Part shown: positions 23,032 through 32,488 of the stretch, piece after piece
How positions within the stretch are numbered: position 1 is the stretch's first letter
Layout: each line of letters opens with the position of its first letter
Assembly (NCBI GenBank): GCA_022009755.1
Contig: CP091722.1
Span: 1 to 64,000 of the forward strand
Source of the DNA: Oscillospiraceae bacterium
GTDB taxonomy: Bacteria; Bacillota; Clostridia; Christensenellales; QALW01
Direction of reading: 5' to 3'
Length of the DNA stretch: 64,000 bases
Program-made: the position numbers and the translations under genes
Notes under the pieces: generated by a model
The model's input: only the letters and a program-made list of their open reading frames with translations
Told to the model about the DNA's origin: nothing
Databases searched by the model: none

Positions 23032-23621
23032 AGATTCCTTTCCGCCGTAAGGCTGTTTGGTATTTTTACATTCCGCCCATAACGGGACCGGAATGTTTCT
23101 TTTTATGCCGCTATTTTCGCTGTAAAAAGTGCAACCCCTAAATCAGCGAGGATAAAATCGGAGCAACCCCTAAACCGTAGTTTTATAAGCATCTTCAAAA
23201 TATCGCACAAAGCCCCCAGCGGTCGGCGTTGCCGTCCGCTGTGAGCCGCCGAGGGGAAGCAGCGCAACCCCTCGGCTTTCTCCTGCTTATTTTCGTACCG
23301 CTGCGTTTTTTTGCGGAATAAGGCGTAATTCCTCAAAACAACAGCTGATTTATGCAGAACTTTCAGTTTCACGGCAGAAAAGAAAAAGGGGGGCGCACAC
23401 GCCGTTTACAGCGCCGTATTTCGCCTTTGCGCGGCTCGGTTGGGCGTTTACTCGATTTTCCGCTCGCTTGGCACACAGGGCGTTTTCTGCGGCTGTTTCG
23501 GCAGAGAAAATATTTACTCCTTATTTCTTTATTCTGCTGTAATATATACTCAGTGGGTTTAGTTCTATGGGTATAGTTCTGCAATACCGTTTCTTACCCC
23601 ACCCTGTACGAAAAAATTACA
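23032..23621. other. Gene-free stretch upstream of the older element's tnpW
   Basis: 590 bases with no convincing gene; short open frames on both strands have low-complexity Arg/Lys-rich translations and no RBS. It corresponds in position to the GC-rich stretch 19964-20420 of the newer element. AGCACAAAGCCCCC-type GC-rich blocks alternate with A/T runs. Confidence 0.4.
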
Positions 23622-23942
23622 CTACCGAAATAACTTGACCGTGTAGGCGTTGCTTGTGTTTGAACCGTCCTGCCTGCGGCGCTTTTCCTTTTTTACAAGC
23701 CCTGCTTTTTCAAGACTTATAATCGCTGCATCCACTGTTTTTTTATCAACACAACATTCCTCGGCAATCAGCCGCCGTGACGGAAAGCAGACGCCGTTTT
23801 TATCGCTGTGTTTTACAAGGCAGCAGTAGACGGCGAGATCTCTCGGTTTTAATCGGTAGTCGCTTATGCGGTTTGAGATGATCGAAAATTTTTCTGTCAC
23901 TTTTTCCTCCTTGAAATTTTCTTTTTGCATGGCTGCAATCAT
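23622..23942 (-). CDS. Helix-turn-helix (HTH_36-type) replication-initiator-like protein
   Basis: About 100 residues: KFSIISNRISDYRLKPRDLA, VYCCLVKHSDKNGVCFPSRR, LIAEECCVDKKTVDAAIISL, EKAGLVKKEKRRRQDGSNTS. This is the winged-helix pattern of HTH_36, common in replication initiators and small regulators of mobile elements. Start is either 23942 or the internal Met of MQKENFKEEK (about 23930). Direct repeats lie upstream. It is too short to be a full Rep protein, so it may be a regulator or a remnant. Confidence 0.6.
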   Translation of the reverse strand: MIAAMQKENFKEEKVTEKFSIISNRISDYRLKPRDLAVYCCLVKHSDKNGVCFPSRRLIAEECCVDKKTVDAAIISLEKAGLVKKEKRRRQDGSNTSNAYTVKLFR

Positions 23943-24009
23943 ATCTGCACCAACTCCTTTCGAATGGTTATGTAATTTTGCCCTCTACTTTTCATGGCAA
24001 AAAAGTGGA

Positions 24010-24112
24010 TAGGGTACAACCAAGTTTTTATCCTTACACTTATCCAAAGGAAAAAATACTATAAGCTACAACCAAAATCTTTTCTCACTTGTCCAAAAGA
24101 AAAACTACACTC
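24010..24112. repeat. Two imperfect ~45-bp direct repeats upstream of the HTH_36 gene
   Basis: 24012-24060 and 24064-24108 share the pattern TACAACCAA, a T-rich centre, then TCCAAAGGAAAAA / TCCAAAAGAAAAA. They precede a winged-helix gene on the minus strand and could be binding sites. The rest of 23943-24328 has no gene. Confidence 0.4.
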
Positions 24113-24328
24113 GGCTATGCGCTGAAAATTTATCCCCTCACTTTTTCAGCCGAAAAATCGGGTGTTCTATTCCTTGAAAAACAGGAAATTTACAAAATAT
24201 TCAAAACTGCGGGGCTATCCGCAAAAAGAAAACAGGCAAAGGATTGTAATATCCTCTGCCTGCCGCAGTATATTTTTTCGAAACAGAAACAGGATCGTGC
24301 GATCCCATTTCCGATTATTGTGTTTTTG

Positions 24329-24586
24329 TTACGGTTCTAATTCCGATGTCGGCTCGTACACTTCCATCATCAGCCGAGCCGCCAATCGAAACCCGATTGT
24401 GAATGCCTGCAACTCGTGTCTGTCGGAAATTTCTGCATCCGCTTTTTCAAACTGTTCGAGCAGAGCCTTTTGTTGTTCTGTGAGAGTGGCTCTGAGCTTT
24501 GTTTCAAGCCGCACAACGGTTACAAACGATCCGCCTTTGTCTGTGCCGTTTGCTACACTCTGCGCTGTTTTTTTAAGAATGAGCAT
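24329..24586 (-). CDS. Small mobile-element protein (DUF6809-like)
   Basis: About 85 residues: ATLTEQQKALLEQFEKADAE, then RHELQAFTIGFRLAARLMME, VYEPTSE. The arrangement (helix with EQQ.LLE.F followed by a FxxGFRLxxxLM helix) resembles the short DUF6809-type proteins of Clostridia transposons. No function is known. Gene order 24586, 23942, 23031, 22637 on the minus strand suggests one decayed element. Confidence 0.5.
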   Translation of the reverse strand: MLILKKTAQSVANGTDKGGSFVTVVRLETKLRATLTEQQKALLEQFEKADAEISDRHELQAFTIGFRLAARLMMEVYEPTSELEP

Positions 24587-24684
24587 CTTAATGCAATCTT
24601 AATACAGAGTGCCGGATCATTACACCGTTTTTTTATATTTCACGGTATACTCTTTGTAAACAAGCAAAAACAGGAGAAGTATAT

Positions 24685-26022
24685 ATGCCTGAAATTATAC
24701 ATAGAAAAAAGCGGCTGTCATCCTTTAAGCTGATCGTTTTGGGCTTCGCCGGCGTCATAGTGCTCGGAGCGCTGATATTGATGCTGCCGTTCTCAACAAG
24801 TACGGGTGTTGTTACGCCGTTTCACGAAGCGCTGTTCACATCGACCTCTGCCGTTTGCGTCACGGGACTTGTCGTGCAGGATACGGGCAGCTACTGGTCT
24901 GCTTTCGGGCAAACGGTAATACTGCTGCTGATCCAGATCGGCGGACTCGGCGTTGTGACGGTCGCGGCGACCTTTGCCATGCTGTCCGGCAGAAAAATAT
25001 CGCTGATGCAGCGCAGCACCATGCAGGATGCCATCTCTGCCCCAAAGGTCGGTGGGATCGTCCGCCTGACCCGCTTTATTGTGCGGGGAACTTTTTTTGT
25101 CGAGCTTATCGGGATGATTGCTATGCTGCCGACATTTTGCAAAGACTACGGCTTCAAAGGAATTTGGATGGCAGCATTTCATTCGGTATCCGCTTTTTGC
25201 AATGCCGGGTTTGACATACTCGGCACCGCTGAAAACCAATACCCGTCTCTTACGGAATACATCGGAGATCCGACAATAAACATTGCAATTATGCTTTTAA
25301 TTATCGTGGGCGGTATTGGATTTTTGACCTGGGATGATATTTGCACAAACAAGTGGCATTTCAAAAAATATCGGATGCAGAGCAAGGTCATATTGGTAAC
25401 AACGGCGATCTTGATCATCGCTCCCTCAGTATTCTTTTTCTTCTGCGATTTCACGGGGCTGCCGCTCGGTGAAAGGATCCTTGCCTCGCTTTTTCAGTCC
25501 GTCACACCGAGAACTGCCGGATTTAACACCGCCGATCTTTCTGCTATGACCGGTTCCTCTAAGGCAATTATGATCCTGCTGATGCTTGTCGGCGGCTCGC
25601 CCGGCTCCACGGCAGGCGGCATGAAAACGACCACGCTTGCCGTTTTGGTTCTGAACGCATTTTCCGTCTGCCGCAAAAAGGGCGATGCCGAAACCTGCGG
25701 CAGGCGCATAGATGGTTCGGCAACAAGAAATGCCGCAACCGTTGCCGTAATATACTTTCTGCTGTTTTTCATCGGCGGAATTATTATCAGCACAGCAGAA
25801 GGTCTGCCGCTTGGCACCTGTCTTTACGAAACGGCGTCCGCCGTCGGAACGGTCGGACTAACGCTCGGAATTACGCCGCAGCTCGGCATTTTGTCTCAGC
25901 TTATTTTAATCGTCTTAATGTATCTCGGCAGAGTCGGCGGACTTACGCTGATTTATGCGGCAATTTCCAATAAAAATCAGAGCGGTGCAAAGCTGCCGCT
26001 TGAAAAGATCACAGTCGGATAA
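24685..26022 (+). CDS. trkH: TrkH/KtrB-type potassium uptake channel subunit
   Basis: A 445-residue membrane protein with about ten hydrophobic helices and the four pore loops of the Trk/Ktr superfamily: TSTSAVCVTGL, HSVSAFCNAGF, QSVTPRTAGFN and TASAVGTVGLTLG. The glycine of each filter is present, so it should pass K+. RBS CAGGAGAAG lies 8 bases upstream. It is followed after 12 bases by the TrkA/KtrA regulatory subunit. An uninterrupted gene in a region otherwise bounded by mobile element debris. Confidence 0.93.
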   Translation: MPEIIHRKKRLSSFKLIVLGFAGVIVLGALILMLPFSTSTGVVTPFHEALFTSTSAVCVTGLVVQDTGSYWSAFGQTVILLLIQIGGLGVVTVAATFAMLSGRKISLMQRSTMQDAISAPKVGGIVRLTRFIVRGTFFVELIGMIAMLPTFCKDYGFKGIWMAAFHSVSAFCNAGFDILGTAENQYPSLTEYIGDPTINIAIMLLIIVGGIGFLTWDDICTNKWHFKKYRMQSKVILVTTAILIIAPSVFFFFCDFTGLPLGERILASLFQSVTPRTAGFNTADLSAMTGSSKAIMILLMLVGGSPGSTAGGMKTTTLAVLVLNAFSVCRKKGDAETCGRRIDGSATRNAATVAVIYFLLFFIGGIIISTAEGLPLGTCLYETASAVGTVGLTLGITPQLGILSQLILIVLMYLGRVGGLTLIYAAISNKNQSGAKLPLEKITVG

Positions 26023-26034
26023 GGAGCTATTGTT

Positions 26035-26682
26035 ATGAAAAATATATTATTGATAGGCCTCGGCAGATTCGGTAAGCATATTGCTTTGCAGATGAATAAG
26101 CTCGGACACGAGGTGATGGCGGTGGACAGCAACGAAGAAAGAGTCAATGAGATTCTGCCGATTGTCACCAATGCACAGATCGGAGACAGCACAAATACGG
26201 AGTTTTTGAAGTCGCTCGGTATCGGCAACTTTGATGTGTGCATCGTTACCATCGGAGGGAATTTTCAAAACTCGCTTGAGACGACTTCTTTGCTGAAGGA
26301 GCTCGGTGCAAAAATGGTGGTATCCCGTGCCGAGCGTGATGTGCAGGCGAAATTCCTCTTGCGCAACGGAGCGGACGAGGTCGTTTATCCGGAAAAACAG
26401 GTGGCAAATTGGGCTGCTATTCGGTACACCGCCGATCATATTCGGGATTATATTGAGATCGACGAAGCCCACGCTATTTTTGAGGTAGAGGTACCGGAGG
26501 GATGGATCGGCAAAACCGTCGGAGAATTGGATATCCGCAGAAAATACAGCATCAATATTATGGCGACCAAGGAGAATGGAAAAATCAATATGGCGGTTTC
26601 GCCGGACACCGTTCTTACGGACAATATCACACTTTTGGTTCTCGGCGCATACAAGGAACTGCAAAAGTGCTTTCGCATTTGA
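26035..26682 (+). CDS. trkA: TrkA/KtrA-type K+ channel regulatory subunit (RCK)
   Basis: A 215-residue cytoplasmic protein. The RCK-N Rossmann fold has GLGRFG (residues 8-13) and the acidic ribose-binding end VMAVDSNEE; NFDVCIVTIGGNFQNSL follows. The C-terminal RCK-C domain reads GWIGKTVGELDIRRKY, INMAVSPDTVLTDNITLLVL. It forms the nucleotide-gated ring under TrkH. RBS AAGGAG upstream. Confidence 0.93.
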   Translation: MKNILLIGLGRFGKHIALQMNKLGHEVMAVDSNEERVNEILPIVTNAQIGDSTNTEFLKSLGIGNFDVCIVTIGGNFQNSLETTSLLKELGAKMVVSRAERDVQAKFLLRNGADEVVYPEKQVANWAAIRYTADHIRDYIEIDEAHAIFEVEVPEGWIGKTVGELDIRRKYSINIMATKENGKINMAVSPDTVLTDNITLLVLGAYKELQKCFRI

Positions 26683-26691
26683 CAGAGGTGA

Positions 26692-26952
26692 ATGGGAGTG
26701 GCCGAGCTATTGCTGATTGTCAGCCTGCTTGCCGTATTTATTTTCGGATTTTTTCTTATGGGCAGGCTGGATCGATTTCTTGAAGAAAACAGAAAGGCGC
26801 TGTTAAAGGAAAACGAATCCTGCGAGCCTTCCGAAGTCCTGCTGCCGCAAGGACTGTCCGACAGCGAAATTTTAAGCGAGATCCACCGTTTTCGGGATAC
26901 GCACGGAAAAGTCGATATCCTCCTTTCCGACGGACAGGAGAACGGCTTTTAG
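26692..26952 (+). CDS. Small single-pass membrane protein in the K+ operon
   Basis: About 86 residues: one N-terminal membrane segment (ELLLIVSLLAVFIFGFFLMG) and an acidic cytoplasmic tail (SDSEILSEIHRFRDTHGKVD). It begins 9 bases after trkA behind GAGGTGAATGG. I do not recognise a family. Its position between TrkHA and the KdpD-like kinase suggests a role in the same transport/sensing unit. Confidence 0.7.
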   Translation: MGVAELLLIVSLLAVFIFGFFLMGRLDRFLEENRKALLKENESCEPSEVLLPQGLSDSEILSEIHRFRDTHGKVDILLSDGQENGF

Positions 26953-27012
26953 TTTGCGGTAGAAAATTTCACGATTTTGATGTATAATGAAAGCAAAAGG
27001 ACGGTGAACCGG

Positions 27013-28986
27013 ATGAAAATACAAACCGAACAGTCAAAATTCGACGCAGACGAGCATATCCTTGTCTGCCTTTCCTCTTCGCCGTCAAACGCAAGGATCA
27101 TACATACCGCCGCAAGAATGGCAAAAGTGCCGGGGGCAAGATTTACCGCCATCTATGTACAGACGGATACGGTCATAAATGATGAGGACCAGTCCCGGCT
27201 TTCGCAGAACATACAGCTTGCGCAAAGGCTCGGCGCCGAGATCGTTATGACGCACGGTGAAGATGTGCCGCTACAGATCTCGGAATATGTCCGGCTTTCC
27301 AATGTCACTAAAATTGTAATCGGACAAAGCAGCGCCCGCCGCAGAGGGCTGTTCGGGAAACCGACTCTCACCGAAAAGCTGATCTCCTCCACCCCTGATG
27401 TTGACATTCACATTATTCCGGATGCACTGAACTACACAAGGCCGCACAGACACCGTCTGTTCTTAGGCGCAGAGATACCGTCGCTGCGGGATATTGCCAT
27501 GACCGGACTGACGCTTGCCGTATGCACGGCGATCGGGTTTCTGTTCGATCATCTCGGCTTTCCCGATACCAATATCGTTACGGTATATATTCTCGGAGTT
27601 CTGATGATCTCCGTTTGACCAAGGGATACCTTTGCAGTATGGCAGGCTCACTTCTAAGTGTTGTATTGTTCGGATTTTTCCTTACCGAACCGCGGTTATC
27701 TTTTCAGACCTATGCCGTGGGTTATCCCGTTACCTTTGCTGTTATGCTGGCAGCCGCCGTTCTCACCGGCACGCTTGCCTCGAAGCTTAAGGATCACGCA
27801 AGACTTTCGGCTCGCTCTGCGTTTCGCACGCAGGTGCTGTTCGACACCGACCGCTTGTTGCAAAAAGCGAAAAGCAACGACGATATTTTAAGCGTGACCT
27901 GTATGCAGCTCTCCAGGCTTCTTGACCGCAGCATTGTTGTCTATACGAAAGGCGAAAACGGAATGTCGACCGGGCGGCTGTATGCCGAAAAAAAAGACGC
28001 ACACACCGAAAAGCTGTTAAGCGATGCAGAGCGGCAGGCTGCCGAATGGGTGCTTCAAAACGGTCGCCGTGCAGGAGCAACAACTGCACAGTTTGGAAAA
28101 TCCGAATGTCTTTATCTTGCGATCCGTGCAGGCGGCAGAGTCTACGGGGTGATCGGAATACCGATGAAGCCCGAAAAGCCTGATTCCTTTGAAAACAGCA
28201 TCGTGTTGTCGGTTGTGAACGAATGCGCACTGGCGATGGATAATGCACACAATGCCGCAGAAAAAGAACGGGCGGCAGATCTTGCAAAGAGCGAGCAGCT
28301 GCGCGCCGACCTTTTGCGGTCGATCTCACACGATCTGCGCACACCGCTTTGCTCGGTTTCGGGTAATGCGGACACGCTTTTGCATAACGGAAACTGCCTG
28401 GACGAAGCAACCAAGCAGCAGATCTATAAAGATATTTATGACGATTCCGAATGGCTGATCGGCGTGGTGGAAAATCTGCTGTATGTTACACGGCTGAATG
28501 ACGGACGCCTGAAGCTGGAGCTTACCGACCAGCTTGTAGACGAAGTAATCAATGAAGCCGTTTCGCATTTAAAGAAAAAATCCGTCGGACACAAGGTGAC
28601 GGTAAGGTGCGACGATCTGATCCTTGCCCGTATGGACGCACAGCTTATTGTGCAGGTCATCGTCAATCTTATTGACAACGCCTTGAAATATACCGAACAA
28701 GGCTCCGAGATCTGCGTAAGTGCGGAAACAGAGCGGGTATGCCGTGATCCGTGTAGCCGATAACGGAAACGGAATTGCCGACGATATGAAGCCGCATATT
28801 TTTGAGATGTTTTACACCGGAAAAAATACCGTTGCAGACAGCCGCAGAAGCTTTGGGATCGGGCTTACCTTGTGTAAATCGATCATCGAGCTGCACGGCG
28901 GAACGCTGACGCTTACCGACAATGTCCCGCACGGCTGTGTATTTACCTTTACTTTACCGCTCAGCGAGGTGACTCTGAATGAATAA
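27013..28986 (+). CDS. KdpD-like sensor histidine kinase without the KdpD ATPase domain (frameshifted)
   Basis: About 655 residues. USP-like domain (ILVCLSSSPSNARIIHTAAR; KIVIGQSSARRRGLFGKPTL), a DUF4118 four-helix membrane unit (LTLAVCTAIGFLFDHLGF ... VVLFGFFLTEPRLSFQTYAV), a GAF-like domain, HisKA with phospho-His in LLRSISHDLRTPLCSVSGN, and HATPase motifs LIDNALKYTEQGSE, VADNGNGIADDM, RRSFGIGLTLCKSIIELHGG. The N-terminal KdpD P-loop domain of full ~900-residue KdpD is absent. Indels at T-run 27614 and near 28727 break the frame. Start 27013 behind AAAAGGACGG; its stop overlaps the response regulator ATG. Confidence 0.88.
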
Positions 28987-29679
28987 ACCCCTTGTTCTGG
29001 TTGTGGAGGACGACCGCCCCGTCCGCAATCTGATCGTAACAACATTAAAGGCTCACGATTACCGCTACCTGACCGCGGAGAACGGACGCGGTGCCATTAT
29101 GGAGGCGACCTCCCATAATCCGGATATCGTTCTGCTGGATCTGGGACTGCCGGATATCGACGGTACGCAGGTGATCGAAAGCATCCGCTCATGGTCCAAT
29201 ATGCCCATTATTGTGATCAGTGCGCGCAGCGAGGATAAAGACAAAATCACGGCGCTGGATGCCGGGGCGGACGACTATCTGACAAAGCCCTTTCCGTAGA
29301 GGAGCTTTTGGCACGGCTTCGTGTCACGCAAAGAAGACTGTTGCTTTTGCAGGCAACCAGCAATTCGGAATCATCCGTTTTTCAAAACGGTGAACTTAAA
29401 ATTGATTATTCCGCCGGCTGCGCTTATTTGGGAAATGAGGAATTGCACCTGACCCCTATTGAATACAAGCTTTTGTGTTTGCTCTCTCATAATGTCGGAA
29501 AGGTGCTGACGCACACCTATATCACGCAGCAGATTTGGGGCAGCAGCTGGGAAAACGATATTGCTTCCCTGAGAGTATTTATGGCGACACTGCGCAAAAA
29601 GCTGGAGCCGCAAAAGGACAGTCCGCAATACATTCAGACGCATATCGGCGTCGGTTACCGGATGCTGCGGGCAGACTGA
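28979..29679 (+). CDS. KdpE-like OmpR-family response regulator (one frameshift)
   Basis: About 233 residues. Receiver: VVEDDRPVRNLIVTTLKAHD, phospho-acceptor Asp in DIVLLDLGLPDIDGT, ISARSED and LTKPF. One T is missing in the run at 29293, after which VEELLARLRVTQRRL continues. C-terminal winged helix: LTPIEYKLLCLLSHNVGKVL, THTYITQQIWG, RVFMATLRKKLEPQKDSPQY. Overlaps the kinase gene by 8 bases. Partner of the upstream kinase; the expected target is K+ uptake, but no Kdp pump is in view. Confidence 0.88.
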
Positions 29680-29700
29680 GAAAAGCGAGGAAACAAGGAA

Positions 29701-29838
29701 TTGAACCGATATGCAATAGAAAATCTTTTCGGAATGGAAGGGCTGAATATCGCTTGGTACGGACTCATTATCGCCTGCGGCACTCTCGGTATCGTTATAC
29801 TTTTTATTATCCGTAAAAGACAGGCGGTGCGGCAATGA
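29701..29838 (+). pseudogene. Lgt-like N-terminal fragment (45-residue membrane peptide)
   Basis: TTG 29701 behind AAGCGAGGAAACAAGG encodes LNRYAIENLFGMEGLNIAWY, GLIIACGTLGIVILFIIRKR. The start matches the N-terminus of prolipoprotein diacylglyceryl transferase (NIAWYG, first membrane helix) but the remaining ~220 residues are absent. TGA overlaps the ATG of the ChrA-like gene. Either a remnant or a small membrane protein derived from Lgt. Confidence 0.45.
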
Positions 29839-30185
29839 GAAAAGAGTGGACTTTGTTTCTCACCTTTCTTAAAATCGGCGCCTTTACCTTCGGCGGCGGA
29901 TACGCAATGATTGCGCTGCTTGAAAATGAATTTGTAGAGCGCAAAAAATGGATCGAAAAGGACGACTTTCTGAATATGGTAGCCATTGCCGAGTCTACAC
30001 CCGGACCGGTTGCAATCAACAGCGCCACATATATCGGCTACAAAACTGCAGGCTTGTTCGGTGCTGCGGCGGCTACCGTGGCAGTTTGTATTCCTTCGTT
30101 TACCGTATTTTTTTGTATCTCGCTGTTTTTGCGGAAATATACTGCTCACTATTTCAGACTGACGGACGCTGTCATTGTAGAATAA
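29835..30185 (+). pseudogene. Chromate transporter ChrA-like, truncated
   Basis: About 116 residues of a ~185-residue half-size ChrA: EWTLFLTFLKIGAFTFGGGY, AMIALLENEFVERKKWI, the signature ESTPGPVAINSATYIGY, AAAATVAVCIPSFTVFFCIS. It ends abruptly at ADAVIVE-stop before the last helices. In half-size systems two ChrA proteins pair; no partner follows. Downstream sequence is noncoding, so the 3' end was probably lost by rearrangement. Confidence 0.75.
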
Positions 30186-30632
30186 AATCACTTTGCAGTA
30201 ACTGTTACGCCCGCAACCTTAATCAAAGATCAAAATATTTTTTAATCATTTTTCTGTTAGCTATAAAAAATAGCACAACGCCACAGAGGTTTGAATCTCT
30301 GTGGCGTTGTGTTGCTCTCAACCGGTCACTTTTTGAAAGTGTCTTTATGTGAGCCTGCCTTTTTCAAGGCTTTCCGCACCCGTTCGCATCGAAAACGCAG
30401 TGAAAATCCGAGTCCGAGAGTCTCCTCCGATTTCGCCGAGTTCTAACGGATTTTATGAAAAGCCTATTAGAATTTTTGATAGAACCGAGCACTTTTTCGC
30501 CTCAAAATCACGCTTTTGGCAGTGCGCGAAAAGCACCGATTATGCCGGACTGCACCCAAATCGTATAGGCAAATGCAGGGGCGGAATCAAAATTGCTGTT
30601 ACTGTATGCTCGGTTTTTGCAATCGATTTAAA
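30186..30632. other. Gene-poor junction with a strong terminator
   Basis: Contains a terminator-like hairpin: CACAACGCCACAGAG (30276-30290) and CTCTGTGGCGTTGTG (30299-30313), a perfect 15-bp stem. The remainder (30340-30630) has an open frame without RBS whose translation looks like repetitive Clostridia intergenic sequence; I do not call a gene. Confidence 0.5.
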
Positions 30633-31256
30633 TTATTCCAGGTTTATGCGGCAGGAAGATTTTGGAGTTTCTCCATTTTTCAAAGAGGAATATCGCAGAA
30701 TGCTCCAAGTGCTCTTAAGCAATACGGTGTTCATCTGAACAAGTCCGACAACGGGTTTTGCATCTTTACAGACAATGCTATCTAAAACGGACGAAGGAAT
30801 CAGAATTTCCGGTACCAGTCTTTTCATTGCATGGTGCCACAAATAATACCGAGTTCCAAGGAATTCGCATGCAGCTATATGCAGTATTTGTGGATAATAT
30901 CCCAAATTTCTTCCGATGCTGTATTCAGACAATTCCTTGGTTGTGGCGGCTATCCAGATGGCGGCTTGTTCCTCTTCGCTGCGAGCGTCCATCAACATTT
31001 CAGCAGTTTGAGTTGTTCCCTTATTGGTGGGTTTTGTTAAATACAGAAACTGTGCGGGATTCTTTTCAATCAAGTGTTTTCTTTCCTGGGCTTCTGTAAC
31101 TTCAAGCCAATCGTACCCGTAGATGTAATAACCATCTTGCTTGTATTCTACAAATACCGTTTCAGCGGATACAGGTTCTGTAAGCACCTTTGGAAAATGA
31201 TAACCGCACATTCTCCAAAGTTCATAAACATCTTCCCATTTCATCTGTTCAAACAT
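30633..31256 (-). CDS. Unknown protein paired with an XRE regulator
   Basis: About 207 residues: MFEQMKWEDVYELWRMCGYH, FPKVLTEPVSAETVFVEYKQ, LEVTEAQERKHLIEKNPAQF, and ARSEEEQAAIWIAATTKELS. No signal peptide or membrane segment. I recognise no family. RBS GGAGGAAACTA precedes ATG 31256. It follows the XRE gene by 57 bases on the same strand and is probably co-transcribed. The last ~30 residues are Ser/Lys-rich and may be read out of frame. Confidence 0.6.
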   Translation of the reverse strand: MFEQMKWEDVYELWRMCGYHFPKVLTEPVSAETVFVEYKQDGYYIYGYDWLEVTEAQERKHLIEKNPAQFLYLTKPTNKGTTQTAEMLMDARSEEEQAAIWIAATTKELSEYSIGRNLGYYPQILHIAACEFLGTRYYLWHHAMKRLVPEILIPSSVLDSIVCKDAKPVVGLVQMNTVLLKSTWSILRYSSLKNGETPKSSCRINLE

Positions 31257-31313
31257 TAGTTTCCTCCATGTTCATTTTGTATTTCACTGGCTTCAATTGC
31301 GCTGAGTGCAAAA

Positions 31314-32093
31314 TCAACCCATATAAAACTGCTGGTCACTCCAATGCTCAAAATGAAACGGGAGATCTTCAGTCAGATACACATTAGAATATAGGAAAGT
31401 GATGATATCCATATCATCAAACATATCAAAGACCCAATCCTTTGAATTATTGAGATGCTCGTTATCAATGAGTTCATCCGCACCTGCGCCGATTTCGATA
31501 AACGCCTGTGCTTCTTCATTGCATAAATAAATAATCAGCTCTTCCAAAATGCTATGAGCAATTATCGGCATACCATGCTTTGCCTGCCGTCTTAATTTGA
31601 GAAGAACGCATTTCATATTATAGAGAAATTCGTAGTCATACCTCATCAAGAACTGCGGAGGGAGTTCCCCGGAAATGAATGATGTGTTCAGTTGACCAAT
31701 ATGTGAACCGGACGGCATGGATGCGAGATCTGATTGATCCTGATTAATATAATCGAGCAGGATATCGCTGCCTATTGCAAAAGCCATGGCAGCTCCGGGC
31801 CCGTAGTTATCTGCAAGAAACTGAGACCAAGCTTCATGATCCCGGTATTCTTCAATCAGAGATTTCTTCTCAGCATCACTTTTCCCATCAGGGAAATCAC
31901 GCCAGTTTAGTGCTTTGCAAATTCCCTTGCATTTGTCCCGACGAATGGATTCGCCCGCTTCGTAGCGACTCCAAGTTTTTGTACCTACCCCTGCTCTCGA
32001 GGCAGCTTCTTCTATCGTTAAATTCAGTTCGTTACGCCTATGCTTAATCTTTCTCCCGAGTTCTTGGTCGCCTTGAATACTTCTTTGAGCCAT
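31314..32093 (-). CDS. XRE-family HTH protein with a long unknown C-terminal domain
   Basis: A 259-residue protein. HTH at residues 11-65: LGRKIKHRRNELNLTIEEAA, SRAGVGTKTWSRYEAGESIR. The ~190-residue remainder (LIEEYRDHEAWSQFLADNYG; HSILEELIIYLCNEEAQAFI; DWVFDMFDDMDIITFLYSNV) is largely helical and acidic and not a known ligand domain to me. The gene is upstream of an unknown protein on the same strand. Such HTH-plus-partner pairs are typical of toxin-antitoxin or defence regulators; that is inference. Confidence 0.75.
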   Translation of the reverse strand: MAQRSIQGDQELGRKIKHRRNELNLTIEEAASRAGVGTKTWSRYEAGESIRRDKCKGICKALNWRDFPDGKSDAEKKSLIEEYRDHEAWSQFLADNYGPGAAMAFAIGSDILLDYINQDQSDLASMPSGSHIGQLNTSFISGELPPQFLMRYDYEFLYNMKCVLLKLRRQAKHGMPIIAHSILEELIIYLCNEEAQAFIEIGAGADELIDNEHLNNSKDWVFDMFDDMDIITFLYSNVYLTEDLPFHFEHWSDQQFYMG

Positions 32094-32189
32094 TTTTGCT
32101 ACTCCTTATTTTACTGACGCGTCATTTCAATATCATTATGTCACAAAGTAAATGCGTTGTCAATATAAACTTTTTGATATGCATTATAT

Positions 32190-32488
32190 CAATGTCTTCC
32201 GACATCCGCTTGAGAGCTGGCGACAAAGTTGGAATCACTGTGATTTTCATCAATCATGAGCTTAGGCACACCTTTGCCAGTATCCTCATCAATCAGGATG
32301 TGCCGCTGCTGAATGTATCGACCTTCCTCGGGCACTCCGACCTGTCTACCACGGCAAATATCTATGCCCATCTGGATAAGTCCAAGAAACAGGAAAGCGC
32401 CGATGTGATTTTAATAAAGCAAAAGAATAATGCGCTCCACCTGGGGCGCATTTTTGCTGACAGAAAGGATGATTTTATATATGACTGA
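32190..32488 (+). pseudogene. Tyrosine recombinase/integrase, C-terminal fragment
   Basis: Contains the catalytic box HELRHTFASILINQDVPLLN, FLGHSDLSTTANIYAHLDKS (His, Arg, His and the Tyr nucleophile in NIYAH) and the end KKQESADVILIKQKN. The first catalytic Arg region and the core-binding domain are missing, so it is inactive. Open frame continues into the next gene's RBS region. It could be the other half of the integrase at 1639-2079 (same strand) or an unrelated remnant. Confidence 0.8.

Noticed and set aside
23103..23584. Two short minus-strand frames and one plus-strand frame
   Set aside because: Basic, low-complexity translations without RBS. I treat the stretch as noncoding.
29701..29838. 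A functional Lgt enzyme
   Set aside because: Only the first ~30 residues match; catalytic His and Arg residues are missing.
30349..30738. 129-codon plus-strand frame
   Set aside because: No RBS; its end overlaps the better-supported minus-strand gene, and the first part resembles repetitive intergenic sequence.
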